Positions 1 to 10,053 of a DNA stretch of 64,000 bases are shown here, piece by piece. The DNA lies in contig NZ_CP075169.1 in the NCBI RefSeq assembly GCF_016865525.2, forward strand, positions 5,890,337 through 5,954,336. The letters run 5' to 3'. Numbering within the stretch: position 1 is the first letter of the stretch; each line of letters starts with the position of its first letter. The position numbers and the translations under genes are program-made. A model generated the notes under the pieces. That model was not told where the DNA came from, made no database searches, and was given only the letters and a program-made list of their open reading frames with translations. This DNA comes from Sodalis ligni (GTDB taxonomy: Bacteria; Pseudomonadota; Gammaproteobacteria; Enterobacterales; Enterobacteriaceae).

Positions 1-2190
1 GATGAGGATGAACTAATTGTAGGAAACCATGGGTCAAAACCGCGTTCAGCTCCTCTTTTTCCTGAGTTTGGAACTTTTGGCAAGAAGGAACTTGATTTGA
101 TGCCAGTTCGTAAAGTAGATACCCTTCAGATTACAGAAGAAGATAAAGAATTCCTGTTAAATCATATCTATCCATATTGGAAAAACAAAAATACAGGTGA
201 TATATCCAGATATTACATTGATGAAAAATTATGAAAGTTCTGGACTCACCTTATCGGGTGTTTAACCCTTTAAGTCGTGCAAGGAGCGGTTATGGACATT
301 ATCTCCCAGATATCGAAAAGATTCTCCACCATGGATTTAAGTATGTGGAAAACCAGGCAAAAGAAGCTTTGGAAAAACTGAACATTCTAGAACCGGAATA
401 TATGGATCAGACCCATTTCTATCAGGCAGTCCTAACAGTATGTGAGGGAATAAATAACTTCCAGAAACGTTATGAGAAGTTAGCAAAAAAAATGGCAGAA
501 GAGGAAAACAATTCAGGAAGAAAACAAGAACTTTTGATGATTGCAAAGAACTGTGAACGCGTGCCATACGAACCGGCAAGATCTTACTGGGAGGCATTGC
601 AGTCTTACTGGTTTGTAATTCTCATTGATTATTGTTCCCAGAACGGTTCCGCAATATCCGGCGGTCGTGTAGACCAGATATTTTATCCTTATTATAAGCA
701 TGATATCGATGAGGGTATCATGGTAAAAGAAGAAGCTAGAGAGCTTTTGGAAGCACTTTGGGTAAAAACAGTGATATCATCAAAGCTGGAACGTATATGA
801 GCGCCCGTAACAACGGTGGATTTGCAACGACAGTTAATGTAGTACTTGGAGGGCTGAATGGGCATGGTGAGAATTCAGTGAATGAATTAACATATTTATG
901 CCTTGAGGCAGAAGAGGCCGTATTCAATTCTGAACCTAATACAAGTATCCGTGTTTCCAAAAGAATCCGGATAAGTTCATTAAGAAAGTTATCGAAATTT
1001 TGGTACATAAAGAAGGCGGGAAGCTTCCATTTTTAATGATGAAATCATAGTTAATGGTCTGATGGTGAATGGAGTCAGCGAAAAGACGCATTGAATTATG
1101 CTATTGTCGGGTGCGTAGAGCCTACCGGTCAGGGAAATACCATGGGGCGTACCAATGCATGTTATTTTAACCTGGCAAAATGTCTGGAGCTAGCTCTATT
1201 TAACGGCGTATGTCAGATGTCCGGTGAACAGATGGGGCCAAAGACAGGAAGATTTGAAGATTTTACCTGCTACGAAGATTTGAAGAAGGCATATGAGACA
1301 CAGGTAAAATACTTTGTGGATATGATGGTCAGTTCCTGAATTCTATCGAGCTGCTTCATGCTCGCTATGGGCAGCATATCTATTCCTCTATGCTTATAGA
1401 TGGCTGTATGGAAAAAGGAAAGGATTGTACCTCTGGCGGAGCAAAATATGATTATGCAGGAGTTCAGGGTGTCGGTATGGCAGATGTGGGAGATTCCTTG
1501 ACAGCTATTAATAAACTTGTCTATGAATGGGGAAAAATAACACCAGAAGATTTGATTAAAGCATTGAAAACAAATTTTAAAGATAATGAAATTCTAAGGA
1601 ATATACTAATTAATAGTGCGCCAAAATATGGAAATGATATTGAAGAAGCCGATGAGCAGTGTGTATATGTTGCAGAACAGTATTGCAAATGTGTACAGGG
1701 TTTGACATCTCCTCATGGGGCGATTTATCGTCCTGGCCTGTTCTGTCTGTCTTCTAATACACCACTTGGACGTCAGGTGTGTGCACTTCCAAGTGGAAGG
1801 CTGAGCGGTACTCCTCTGGGGGATGGAGGGATTTCACCAAAGCACGGTATGGATTGTGCTGGTCCCACAGCTGCCTGCAAATCCGTTGCAAGAGTACCCC
1901 AGGTAATGGCAATCAACGGTGTCAATTTCAACATGAAATTTATGCCCACTATGTTGAAGACGGAGGAAGACCGGCAAAAATTAGTTGATATGATTCGAGT
2001 ATATTTTTCCATGGGTGGTGTGCATATTCAGTTTAATGTGCTGACAGCCGAAAAGTTAAAAGATGCACAGAAACAACCGGAAGCATACAGAAATCTGGTA
2101 GTGCGTGTAGCTGGTTACAGTGCATTCTTCGTTGAACTGGATAAGGATATCCAGGATGAGATTATCAGTCGTACTACTCAGGGTGAATGA
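1..2190 (+). pseudogene. Glycyl-radical enzyme (pyruvate formate-lyase/diol dehydratase family), frameshifted, 5' end outside window
   Basis: Frame-by-frame reading gives most of a large glycyl-radical enzyme. The radical-bearing C-terminus reads VRVAGYSAFF and ends RTTQGE just before the stop at 2188. The catalytic-cysteine loop GCVEPTGQG is encoded near 1105-1130, and GGRVDQIFYPYY and ALPSGRLSGTPLGDGG are also visible. GCVEP and the dehydratase-type glycine loop argue for a C-C, C-O or C-N lyase/dehydratase rather than true pyruvate formate-lyase; the substrate cannot be told. The frame breaks near 231, 775, 967, 1031, 1083 and 1336. Each break is repaired by one extra base, mostly in an A or T run (for example GTAAAAACAG near 770 to give WVKNSD). 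DNA is AT-rich with codon use unlike the core genes to the right, suggesting transfer from a Firmicute. The activating enzyme follows at 17 bp. Family certain, function unassigned. Confidence 0.85.
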
Positions 2191-2206
2191 AGCAAGGAGA
2201 ACCAGA

Positions 2207-3100
2207 ATGAGAGAAACGAAAGGTAACGTATTTGATATACAAAGATATAGTATCCACGATGGAGACGGAATTCGTACGGTTGTATTCTTAAAAGATGCCC
2301 ATTGCGTTGTAAATGGTGTGCGAATCCGGAATCCTGGTCTTCATGTCCACAATTGTTTTATTCTCCTTCCCGATGCATTGGATGTGCTTCTTGTGTAAGA
2401 CGCTGCAAAAATAAGGAAATGACATGGGAAGATGGAAAAATCCAGCCTCATTGGGACAGGTGCAGCAATGATGAACTGGAATGGACGAAAGTCTGCCCTG
2501 CAAAAGCCCTGATAATAAAAGGGAATGGATGTCTGTTGAGCAAGTTATAGCTGAGATAGAAAAAGACAGACTGTTCTATGAAAGGAGCAAGGAGGGTTAC
2601 CCTCTCAGGAGGGGAACCTCTGGCTCAGCCTGAGTTTGCTGCTGCTTTATTAGAGCAATGTAAGGACAAAGGAATTAATACGGCATTAGAAACAACCGGA
2701 TATGTAAAAAGGAAATTCTGGAGCAGATATTACCATTTACTGATTTGTTTTATATGATTTTAAGGTGTTAGATTCAGCAAAACATAAAAATGGACTGGCG
2801 TAGAGAATTCACGGATTTTGGAGAATTTAAAGTATCTTGCAGGAATGAAGGCAGATATTGTAGTCAGAACACCTCTGATTCCGGGAGTGAATGACAGTAT
2901 AGATGAGATAAAATCCATGGTCACAACCTTAAAAAATACGGAATCAAGAAATATGATATTCTGCCTTTCCATCAATATGGAAGCAAAAATATAGTTCATG
3001 CGGGCTGTCTTATTCCATGAAAGGAGTAGAACCGCCGGACGAAAAATTAATAGAAGATATTAGAAAAATGATTTTATCAGAAGGAATGCTGCCCAGATAA
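2207..3100 (+). pseudogene. Glycyl-radical enzyme activating enzyme (radical SAM), frameshifted
   Basis: Partner of the preceding enzyme: such proteins use a [4Fe-4S] cluster and S-adenosylmethionine to place the radical on the glycine of the lyase. The start follows AAGGAGA by 7 nt and reads MRETKGNVFDIQRYSIHDGDGIRT. After restoring one G near 2297 the radical-SAM motif CPLRCKWC appears, followed by a ferredoxin-like insert (CIGCASCVRRC, then a further Cys before PAKAL) typical of dehydratase-type activases. TLSGGEP is recovered near 2600-2625 and the C-terminus ends EGMLPR at 3097. At least six single-base losses interrupt the frame, so no active product is expected. The ferredoxin insert agrees with a dehydratase-class partner rather than PflB. 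Confidence 0.82.
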
Positions 3101-3429
3101 ATAGTCTACATATGCTTGTAAACGAGTTATTCACTTTATGCTCTATTTTTACCCAAAAATATGGTGGAATAATAAATTAGTTTTTGTTTACCCCAATATT
3201 TATTATAGAACCATCTAATTACGATATTCGGCATGCGTTTTTGTATTTTAAAAGATATAAGATCGGATGGAAGGCAGTGGGTTTCATTATGGGAAACAGG
3301 GCCAATGCCATCGGAGGATCAATTGCCATGCTAGGGACAATTGTTGTTGGTACAGTGGCGACAATAAGGGTTAATGTACATACCTCCTTTATAAAGCTAA
3401 ACGCACAGGGTGGTACTATCGTTAACCTC
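3101..3429. other. Junction segment between two glycyl-radical enzyme remnants
   Basis: This stretch links the AT-rich activase to the second enzyme fragment. A forward frame from about 3184 is open and encodes a Gly/Ala/Ile-rich stretch (GNRANAIGGSIAMLGTIVVG) that looks like part of a membrane transporter. I could not assign it to a family and it has no clean start. Base composition moves here from Firmicutes-like to enterobacterial, so a recombination joint probably lies inside it. Confidence 0.4.
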
Positions 3430-3941
3430 CAGCACACTCTCGATGGTATATTACCTAAATTGCTAACTGCCGTTAGTTGTTATACCATGTCCTCCAGTAA
3501 TATTACTTCGTATATTCCCAACGGATTTGATGTGGGGCGACCCCTGATGGCCACCTGGCCAGAAGCCCGCTGAATGAAGGCTGCTCTCCCACCCAAGGTA
3601 CTGATACGCGGGGACCAACAGCAGTGATTAATTCCGTCGCCAAATTGCCCAATGTTAAAGTCGCCGCAGGCCAATTGCTGAATATGCGGTTCTCTCCGGG
3701 CGTACTCGCCGGCGACGAAAATCTCGATAAATTCGTTTCTTTTCTTAACACCTTGGTAATTAAAGGGATTTATCACTGCCAGTTTAACGTGTTCAACACA
3801 AAAACCTTATTGGACGCCAAAGCGCACCCAGAAAATTATGCCGACCTGATTGTTCGCGTTGTAGGCTACTGCGCACAATATATTTCACTGATGCCCGAAG
3901 CACAGGATGCGATAATTGCCAGGACCACCAACGGATGGTAG
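3430..3941 (+). pseudogene. C-terminal fragment of a second glycyl-radical enzyme
   Basis: With one G restored in the GGGG run near 3537, the frame reads DVGATPDGHLARSPLNEG, SPTQGTDTRGPTAVINSVAKLP and, at the end, RVVGYCAQYISL...RTTNGW. These are the hallmarks of the last 150 or so residues of glycyl-radical enzymes, including the radical glycine. The catalytic-cysteine half is missing, so it cannot be functional. Composition and codon use are closer to the neighbouring enterobacterial genes than to the first enzyme, so it is not a tandem copy of it. The exact left limit is uncertain. An ERIC-like repeat follows. Confidence 0.75.
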
Positions 3942-3974
3942 CCTCGATGATAAAATGAAATGATTCAACTTCGG

Positions 3975-4042
3975 TTATACCCTATAGCTTTCGAGTTGCA
4001 GGGCGGCAGCCAACGCACCTGCAGCTTGAAAGATGACGGGTA
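3975..4042. repeat. Enterobacterial palindromic repeat, copy 1
   Basis: An imperfect inverted repeat: TTATACCCTATAGCTTTCGA at one end mirrors GCTTGAAAGATGACGGGTA at the other, with GTTGCAG and CTGCAGC arms inside. Related copies are at 21968-22026 and 23362-23427. Elements of this TACCCGTCAT...TTCAAGTTGCAG type are common between genes in Yersinia, Serratia and their relatives. Confidence 0.7.
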
Positions 4043-4053
4043 AATAGGTAGAG

Positions 4054-4908
4054 ATGATGGAAAAAACATTGTATGTCACTGATATGGATGGCACCTTACT
4101 CAATAAACAAGGCAGATTGTCAGAATACAGCAAAGCGGCAATACGCCGTTTTGCCGAAGATAATATTCTGTTCACTTGTGCAACGGGAAGAACTCTTACT
4201 TCAGTGAACGCCTTATTAGGCGATACAGCATTTACGTGTCCAGCGATCCTTAGTGATGGTTTATTCATTTATAACATGCTTGATAGCGCAGTAATATATA
4301 CCAATCCTTTATCTAATGAATCCATCAATAATATTGAGTCTATTTTGATAAAATCAAAGTCTGATGGTTTTTTATATGCTCTTCAAGATGCTCAATATTC
4401 ACTTTTTTACAAATCGTTAAAACACCCCCTTGCCTACCATTTTCATCAACAAAAATTACGTTTTTTGCAAAACAACACCTTTCAGATCCCTAGCTTTGCT
4501 CATTTGCCCGCGTCTTACATACCCCTCTATTTCGTTATTTATGGCCCCTATTCGCAGCTTGTCAAACTTCGGAATGATTTCGAAGCCTTACCCGGTATCC
4601 ATTGCTTACTGAATCGTGATGTTTATCATCCCCAGAAAGACATTTTTTTCATGAATGTATTGAACGCGGATTGTTCTAAAGCATCGGCAATCCACCATTT
4701 AAAAAAACTTGTTAATGCCTCGGAAGTTGTTGCATTCGGTGATAATTTAAACGATATCCCGATGCTTATGGCAGCAGATCGTTGTTATGTCACTGAAAAT
4801 GGCATTCCGCAGGCAAAGGAAATAGCAACTGGCGTGATTGGATCATGCGATGAGGATGCCGTGGTCCGATTTATTGAACGGGAAATCATGGTCAATGGGC
4901 CCCAATGA
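4054..4908 (+). CDS. Cof-type HAD-IIB family sugar-phosphate phosphatase
   Basis: A protein of 284 residues with HAD motif I DMDGTLL at residues 10-16 (the nucleophile and general-acid aspartates), motif II in CATGR, and motif IV GDNLNDIPM near residue 230. The size and the alpha/beta cap between motifs II and III are typical of the Cof/YidA/YbiV group, cytosolic phosphatases of sugar phosphates and related small metabolites. The exact substrate is not readable. ATG codons at 4054 and 4057 are both possible, since the ribosome site is weak. It precedes a GntR regulator and the deoC-talA-tkt genes, so a role in turning over a sugar phosphate of that pathway is a fair inference. The frame is intact although its neighbours on both sides are broken. 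Confidence 0.85.
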   Translation: MMEKTLYVTDMDGTLLNKQGRLSEYSKAAIRRFAEDNILFTCATGRTLTSVNALLGDTAFTCPAILSDGLFIYNMLDSAVIYTNPLSNESINNIESILIKSKSDGFLYALQDAQYSLFYKSLKHPLAYHFHQQKLRFLQNNTFQIPSFAHLPASYIPLYFVIYGPYSQLVKLRNDFEALPGIHCLLNRDVYHPQKDIFFMNVLNADCSKASAIHHLKKLVNASEVVAFGDNLNDIPMLMAADRCYVTENGIPQAKEIATGVIGSCDEDAVVRFIEREIMVNGPQ

Positions 4909-4984
4909 GCCTCAACGTAAACTGATGACGGTGACCTTCATCCAACCGGCCAATTCATTGCCCTAAGCTAGGAATTGCACTTTT

Positions 4985-4995
4985 TGTATGATACA
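4985..4995. promoter_or_regulatory. Probable GntR-family operator upstream of the regulator gene
   Basis: TGTATGATACA is a perfect palindrome around a central base, 41 bp before the regulator start. On the other strand it lies in AATGTATCATACAAA, identical over 15 bp to the sequence at the deoC promoter (6026-6040). The shared site suggests autoregulation together with control of the operon. Confidence 0.7.
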
Positions 4996-5036
4996 TTTAA
5001 ACCTTACCGTTACTCTCATGAAGAGGCATAAAGGTT

Positions 5037-5847
5037 ATGATGAGTAGTGAATATATTAAAGAATCTTTCCAGTTTAATGAAGAAAGTAACACGTCAATGT
5101 ATGCTCAATTGGCGTCTTATATAAAACATCAAATCCGGTTGGGTGTCTTTAAGCCCCATGACAAAATGGTGACGGAAACGGAGCTATGCGAGATGTTGGG
5201 CATCAGTCGGACAACGGTCAGGCTGGCGATGAATCAGTTGTTAGACGAAGGACTGATTGTTCGCTACCGGGGTAAAGGATCTTTATTGCCGAGGATAAAA
5301 TACGCCGAAGATTAAACAATATGTATAATTTTTCGGAAAGCATGCGTGAAGAAGGAGTCAATCCCAGCTCCGTGGTGTTGAAGAGTCAGATTATCGAGGC
5401 TGATGAAGTTACGGCAAAAAAACTTCAGCTCCCCCCGCACCAAAAGAAAGTATTTGAACTCACACGTATTCGTTGTGGCGATGGACATCCATTATTGTTG
5501 GAAACAACACGGATCCCCTATAATTTATGTGAAGGTATAGAAAACATTCAATTTGAGAATACCTCGCTCTATAACACACTGAGCAACCAATTTGGTCTCA
5601 ATATATATCATGCGGTAGAAACCATTGAGGCGATCCTCATTGATAGGAGTGCCGCGATTCATCTTCAATGTGACAAAAAGTGATGCCTGGTTACCAAATC
5701 GAACGCATTTCTCATCTTGAATCTGGTTATATCTTCGAATACACCACCTCGGTCACGCGCGCTGACAAGTGCAGTTTCAAACTTGACTTATATAACAATA
5801 ACTCTAACAAAAACACGATGGGTTTTTCCCGGCAACTTAAGCATTAA
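5037..5847 (+). pseudogene. GntR/UTRA (HutC subfamily) transcriptional regulator, two frameshifts
   Basis: The first 90 residues are a winged-helix DNA-binding domain (MYAQLASYIKHQIRLGVF, then TETELCEMLGISRTTVRLAM). The rest is a UTRA ligand-binding domain ending ADKCSFKLDLYNNN...RQLKH. The frame is lost near 5284, where TCTTTATTGCC would restore GSFIAEDK with one more T. It is lost again near 5680, where one more A in GACAAAAAG gives DKKVMPGYQIERI. The restored length of 270 codons is normal for the subfamily. Such proteins bind phosphorylated sugars or amino acids and repress nearby catabolic genes. The paired operator sites show its likely targets. If the frameshifts are real, deoC-talA-tkt would be derepressed. 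Confidence 0.82.
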
Positions 5848-5886
5848 TCGCTATAAATTAGGCCTGTAGCTCCAGGCCACTCTTCA

Positions 5887-5920
5887 TTCGACCTTTCTTT
5901 CGACCTTTCTTTTGACCTTG
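5887..5920. repeat. Short tandem repeat, three 12-bp units
   Basis: TTCGACCTTTCT occurs twice in a row, followed by a degenerate third unit TTTGACCT. It lies in the spacer between the regulator and the deoC promoter. No function is evident. Confidence 0.7.
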
Positions 5921-6000
5921 TTCCCCCCGGGCGGCCGCCCTGACACTTAACAGCATAATGTGACCGCTTTCGCAGTTTCCCGTTATTTCAATTGCCTATG

Positions 6001-6038
6001 TTGACATCTATTTAGCTAAGTATAGAATGTATCATACA
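6001..6038 (+). promoter_or_regulatory. deoC-talA-tkt promoter with overlapping operator
   Basis: TTGACA at 6001-6006 and TAGAAT at 6023-6028, 16 bp apart, form a good sigma-70 promoter 40 bp before deoC. The palindrome TGTATCATACA at 6028-6038 overlaps the end of the -10 element and the expected start of transcription. A bound GntR-family repressor would block initiation there. The same palindrome stands before the regulator gene. Confidence 0.75.
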
Positions 6039-6069
6039 AATGATTCTTATGATGCAAACGGAGCTTAGT

Positions 6070-6818
6070 ATGAAACCCATTAAAAAAGCCATTGAAATGA
6101 CCCCGGTAGAGCTGGCCAGCTACATCGACCAATCCGTCCTCAAACCCGAATTCACGGTAGCGGAAATTCGCAAATATATTCAAGAAGGCATTGATTTTAA
6201 ATGTAAAACTGTCTGCGTCAATCCTGCATCGTTAGCCATTGCCCGTGAAATGTGTACTGGAACCGATACCGGCATCTGCGTAGTCTGTGATTTCCCGTTC
6301 GGTAACTCAACGACTGAATCCAAGGTCCAGCAGGCGGAAATCATCTGTCGGAAACGGGATGTGGAAGACCTTGATATTGTATCCAACTACGGATTGATCC
6401 GCAGCGGATTGTGGGCCGAAGTCGAAGCAGACATAAAAGCCGTCGTTGATGTAGGCCATAAATATGGTTCAGCGGTGAAAGTTATTTTGAAACCGATGCT
6501 TTAACACTGGATCAGGTTGCTAAGGCCACGGATGCCGCCTGCAAGGCGGGTGCTGACTTCGTCAAAACATCTACGGGATTTTTTGTTGGCGGAGAAAGTA
6601 AGGGGGCCATTCCTGAGGTTATCAAGGTCATGCTGGATGCGGCAAAAGGCCGTTGCAAAGTGAAAGGTTCAGGCTGTATTCGCACTCGCGAACATTTCCT
6701 GCAATTAATTGACATGGGTATTGATCGCATGGGTGTCGGATATCGTTCCACTCCTACGGTCCTGGGTTTGTCCGTAGAGAAGGCAAAAGCAGCAGTCACG
6801 GCCAAGGAAAGTTATTAA
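6070..6818 (+). pseudogene. deoC: Deoxyribose-phosphate aldolase (DeoC family), one frameshift
   Basis: The DeoC/LacD-type aldolase fold is clear: MTPVELASYIDQSVLKP at the start, CVNPASLAIA, VCDFPFGNST, and the Schiff-base lysine in FVKTSTGFFVGG. DeoC cleaves 2-deoxyribose 5-phosphate to acetaldehyde and glyceraldehyde 3-phosphate, though paralogues act on other sugar phosphates. The start follows ACGGAG by 6 nt. The frame fails near 6490: TTTTGAAACC lacks one G, and restoring it gives KVILETDALTLDQVAK. Nothing else is damaged over 249 codons, so the lesion is either very recent or a sequencing error. First gene of the operon with talA and tkt. Confidence 0.85.
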
Positions 6819-6828
6819 GGATAAAAAC

Positions 6829-6854
6829 AGGCCGGATATTATTCACTCCGGCCT
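6829..6854 (+). terminator. Intercistronic stem-loop between deoC and talA
   Basis: AGGCCGG and CCGGCCT pair around a 12-nt loop, followed by a weak U-containing tail (TTGATACTT). It may cause partial termination or stabilise the upstream message. Both flanking genes read in the same direction. Confidence 0.45.
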
Positions 6855-6890
6855 TGATACTTCTCAACAAATTAATTCAGGGCGTTCATC

Positions 6891-7841
6891 ATGAGTCAAT
6901 TAGACGAACTAAAAAAAATGACTACGGTTGTTGCCGATAGCGGCGATATAGAGTCCATCCGGCAATTTTCACCGCAAGACGCGACAACCAATCCATCCTT
7001 AATTCTTAAAGCTGCCGTATTACCTCAATATAAATCGTTAATTGATGAGGCTATTGATTATGCCCATCAACAGGGCGGCGACCGTCATGTGCAATTAGTG
7101 AATGCCGGCGATGCGTTGGCAGTAAATATCGGCGCCGAAATATTGAAATCCGTGCCGGGCCGTATTTCGACCGAGGTCGATGCCCGTCTCTCTTTTGATC
7201 GTGGCCTTTGTGAATGTAAGGCACGTAAACTTATCAGAATGTACGCAGAAAAGAGGATCGATAAATCCCGTATCTTGATCAAACTGGCATCAACTTGGGA
7301 AGGCATTCGCGCAGCCGAAATTCTGGAGAAAGAAGGGATCAATTGTAATCTGACTCTACTGTTTTCATTCGCCCAGGCCCGCGCTTGCGCCGAAGCGGGT
7401 GTGTTTCTTATTTCTCCTTTTGTCGGTCGTATTTATGACTGGTATCAGACGAAGCAACCTAATGCCGACTATTCACCAGATACCGATCCGGGTGTGGTCT
7501 CCGTGCAAAATATTTACCAATATTACAAAGCACACAGCTATGAAACGGTCATCATGGGGGCGAGTTTCCGTCGTCTGGAACAGATCATCGCTTTGGCGGG
7601 ATGTGATCGTCTGACTATTGCCCCCGGCTGGCTCAAACAATTGCAAGAAAATAACGGTGTCGTTGAACGTAAATTAACACCGCCGGCCATTAAAAAATAT
7701 CGCCCTTCGCCAATCACCGAAATGGAATTTCGCTGGCTGCATAATCAAGACGCCATGGCCGTAGAAAAGTTATCCGAAGGGATCCGTTTGTTCGCTGTCG
7801 ATCAGCAGAAATTGGAAAACATGCTGCTAGAGCTTCTTTAA
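6891..7841 (+). CDS. talA: Transaldolase
   Basis: 316 residues, matching enterobacterial TalA/TalB throughout: [38 protein letters not shown], the Schiff-base lysine in [11 protein letters not shown], and [18 protein letters not shown]. It moves a dihydroxyacetone unit between sedoheptulose 7-phosphate and glyceraldehyde 3-phosphate in the non-oxidative pentose phosphate pathway. It lies 19 bp before tkt, an arrangement like talA-tktB of E. coli but here behind deoC and a GntR-type operator. It is probably an accessory pathway copy beside a housekeeping copy elsewhere; that is an inference from context. The gene is intact between a frameshifted deoC and an intact tkt. Confidence 0.93.
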   Translation: MSQLDELKKMTTVVADSGDIESIRQFSPQDATTNPSLILKAAVLPQYKSLIDEAIDYAHQQGGDRHVQLVNAGDALAVNIGAEILKSVPGRISTEVDARLSFDRGLCECKARKLIRMYAEKRIDKSRILIKLASTWEGIRAAEILEKEGINCNLTLLFSFAQARACAEAGVFLISPFVGRIYDWYQTKQPNADYSPDTDPGVVSVQNIYQYYKAHSYETVIMGASFRRLEQIIALAGCDRLTIAPGWLKQLQENNGVVERKLTPPAIKKYRPSPITEMEFRWLHNQDAMAVEKLSEGIRLFAVDQQKLENMLLELL

Positions 7842-7859
7842 TCCACAAGGAATCAAAAC

Positions 7860-9854
7860 ATGCCATCACATAAAGAACTTGCCAACGCAATACGTGCTCT
7901 GAGCATGGATAGTGTGCAAAAAGCCAACTCCGGGCATCCGGGCGCGCCCATGGGGATGGCTGATATGGCGGAAGTCCTCTGGCGCGGTTTCTTAAAACAT
8001 AATCCGTCTAATCCAGATTGGGTGGATCGGGATCGTTTTATCTTATCCAACGGGCACGCCTCAATGCTGCTGTACAGCTTGCTGCATTTAACGGGCTATA
8101 AGGTAACACTTGATGACTTAAAACAGTTCCGTCAGCTTCATTCTAAAACACCCGGTCACCCTGAATACGGCTATACCCCGGGGGTGGAAACGACGACCGG
8201 GCCACTCGGGCAGGGATTGGCCAACGCAGTAGGCATGGCGATTGCCGAAAGGACACTGGCGGCACAATTCAATCGACCGGGCCATACGATTGTAGACCAT
8301 TATACCTATGTTTTTATGGGGGATGGCTGCCTGATGGAAGGTCTCTCCCATGAAGTTTGTTCGCTCGCGGGAACGCTGCATTTGGGAAAGCTTATTGCTT
8401 TTTATGATGATAATGGTATTTCCATTGATGGTGAAACCAAGGGTTGGTTTACCGATGATACGGCTAAACGCTTCGAAGCTTATGGTTGGCAGGTGATACG
8501 GCGTATCGATGGTCACAATGCCACGGCAATCAAGACAGCTATCGAAGATGCACGGAAAGAGACGAGTAAACCTACCCTGCTGATGTGCAAAACGGTGATT
8601 GGTTATGGCTCGCCCAACAAATCCAACAGTCATGATGCGCATGGCGCCCCGTTAGGTGAGTCGGAAATAACCGCCACCCGTAACGCTATTGACTGGCGAT
8701 ATCCGCCCTTTGATATCCCCCACGAAATCTATGCCGACTGGGATGCCAAGGAAGCGGGACAGATGAAAGAACACGCCTGGGATGATAAATATGTCGCTTA
8801 TCATGCGGCTTATCCAAAGCTGGCGGCAGAATTCAGTCGCCGGGTTAGCAATACGTTGCCACATGACTGGAACGATAAAACGACGCAATTTATCGGTCAA
8901 TTACAAGCGAACCCTAGCAATATTGCCACCCGTAAAGCGTCCCAAAATGCGTTGGGAGCCTATGCTCGGCTTTTGCCGGAATTTCTCGGCGGTTCCGCCG
9001 ATTTAGCACCGAGCAATCTGACTATGTGGCTAGGTTGTATAGCGCAAAACGAAAATGAAGCGGGTAATTATATTCACTATGGTGTCCGTGAATTTGGTAT
9101 GTCGGCCATCATGAACGGAATTGCGTTACATGGTGGCTTTATCCCTTTCGGCGGCACATTCCTGATGTTTATGGAATATGCGCGCAACGCGGTGCGCATG
9201 GCGGCGTTGATGAAAATACGTTCGATTTTCGTCTATACGCATGATTCGATCGGTCTTGGAGAAGATGGCCCGACTCATCAACCGGTTGAGCAGATGGCCA
9301 GTCTAAGAATGACGCCCAATATGCGCACCTGGCGCCCTTGTGATCAGGTTGAAGCGGCCGTAGCCTGGAAAATAGCGATTGAACGTCGGGATGGTCCTTC
9401 CGCATTGATCTTTTCACGGCAAAATCTGCCTCAGCAGCCACGCACACCAGACCAACTGGCTCAAATACGTCGTGGTGGTTATGTCCTGAAAGATTGCGGC
9501 AATCCACCGGAATTAATCCTGATAGCCACAGGTTCAGAGATCAAACTTGCGGTTACCGCCTATGAGTTACTGACGGGTGAAGGATTCAACGTCAGGGTCG
9601 TATCCATGCCTTCAACCGAACAGTTTGACCAACAGGAAGCCGCTTATCGTGAGTCCGTCCTTCCGTCGGCGGTCACTAAGCGTCTGGCTATTGAAGCCGG
9701 GATTGCTGATTTTTGGTATAAGTACGTTGGATTACAAGGCGCCATTATAGGCATGACCCGATTCGGTGAGTCAGCGCCTGCTGAACAGTTATTTGTTCAA
9801 TTCGGATTTACAGATGATAACATTCTGGCACACTGTAAACAATTACTGAGTTAA
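7860..9854 (+). CDS. tkt: Transketolase
   Basis: 664 residues, the usual length for enterobacterial transketolase. It has the substrate-site histidine in SGHPGAPMG, the thiamine-diphosphate motif beginning GDGCLMEG and running to DDNGISIDG, and the pyrimidine-domain stretch [16 protein letters not shown]. It transfers two-carbon ketol units between sugar phosphates, with Mg2+ and thiamine diphosphate, in the cytosol. The ribosome site AAGGAA lies about 8 nt upstream. With talA it can convert pentose phosphates and the triose from DeoC into fructose 6-phosphate and glyceraldehyde 3-phosphate. It differs enough from E. coli TktA and TktB that I do not choose between the two names. Confidence 0.93.
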   Translation: MPSHKELANAIRALSMDSVQKANSGHPGAPMGMADMAEVLWRGFLKHNPSNPDWVDRDRFILSNGHASMLLYSLLHLTGYKVTLDDLKQFRQLHSKTPGHPEYGYTPGVETTTGPLGQGLANAVGMAIAERTLAAQFNRPGHTIVDHYTYVFMGDGCLMEGLSHEVCSLAGTLHLGKLIAFYDDNGISIDGETKGWFTDDTAKRFEAYGWQVIRRIDGHNATAIKTAIEDARKETSKPTLLMCKTVIGYGSPNKSNSHDAHGAPLGESEITATRNAIDWRYPPFDIPHEIYADWDAKEAGQMKEHAWDDKYVAYHAAYPKLAAEFSRRVSNTLPHDWNDKTTQFIGQLQANPSNIATRKASQNALGAYARLLPEFLGGSADLAPSNLTMWLGCIAQNENEAGNYIHYGVREFGMSAIMNGIALHGGFIPFGGTFLMFMEYARNAVRMAALMKIRSIFVYTHDSIGLGEDGPTHQPVEQMASLRMTPNMRTWRPCDQVEAAVAWKIAIERRDGPSALIFSRQNLPQQPRTPDQLAQIRRGGYVLKDCGNPPELILIATGSEIKLAVTAYELLTGEGFNVRVVSMPSTEQFDQQEAAYRESVLPSAVTKRLAIEAGIADFWYKYVGLQGAIIGMTRFGESAPAEQLFVQFGFTDDNILAHCKQLLS

Positions 9855-9876
9855 TTGACTCCTGCCCTAAATTTCA

Positions 9877-9904
9877 CAGCGGCTTGCGCCAGAAAGAGCC
9901 GCTG
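9877..9904 (+). terminator. Stem-loop after tkt, possible terminator
   Basis: CAGCGGCT pairs with AGCCGCTG, followed by TTGATGATTT, 23 bp past the tkt stop. The U tract is poor, so termination may be inefficient. Confidence 0.5.
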
Positions 9905-9927
9905 TTGATGATTTAATGGTGTTGAAC

Positions 9928-10053
9928 ATGGAAACAATGCAAAAGTTATACTGATTACTCATTTTATTACTGTTTGCTTGTTGCGATAAAAATAATCCCA
10001 AAAATAATGCATTTATGCCGGATAAGGCGATGAAATTATACCTCCATTGTTGA
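9928..10053 (+). pseudogene. Possible remnant of a small lipoprotein gene
   Basis: A forward frame begins METMQKLY, meets TGA at 9952, and continues LLILLLFACCDKNNPKNN before stopping at 10051. If the TGA were a tryptophan codon this would be a typical lipoprotein signal peptide with its lipobox cysteine. Protein-like fragments (for example KFIYEEISWLRTEVNYGD) continue downstream in other frames. I cannot name a family. The rest of 9907-10401 is AT-rich with no other gene visible. Confidence 0.35.

Noticed and set aside
3184..3430. Membrane-protein-like segment between the glycyl-radical remnants
   Set aside because: Gly/Ala/Ile-rich composition resembles a transporter helix, but no family motif or start could be found, so it is only mentioned as a junction.
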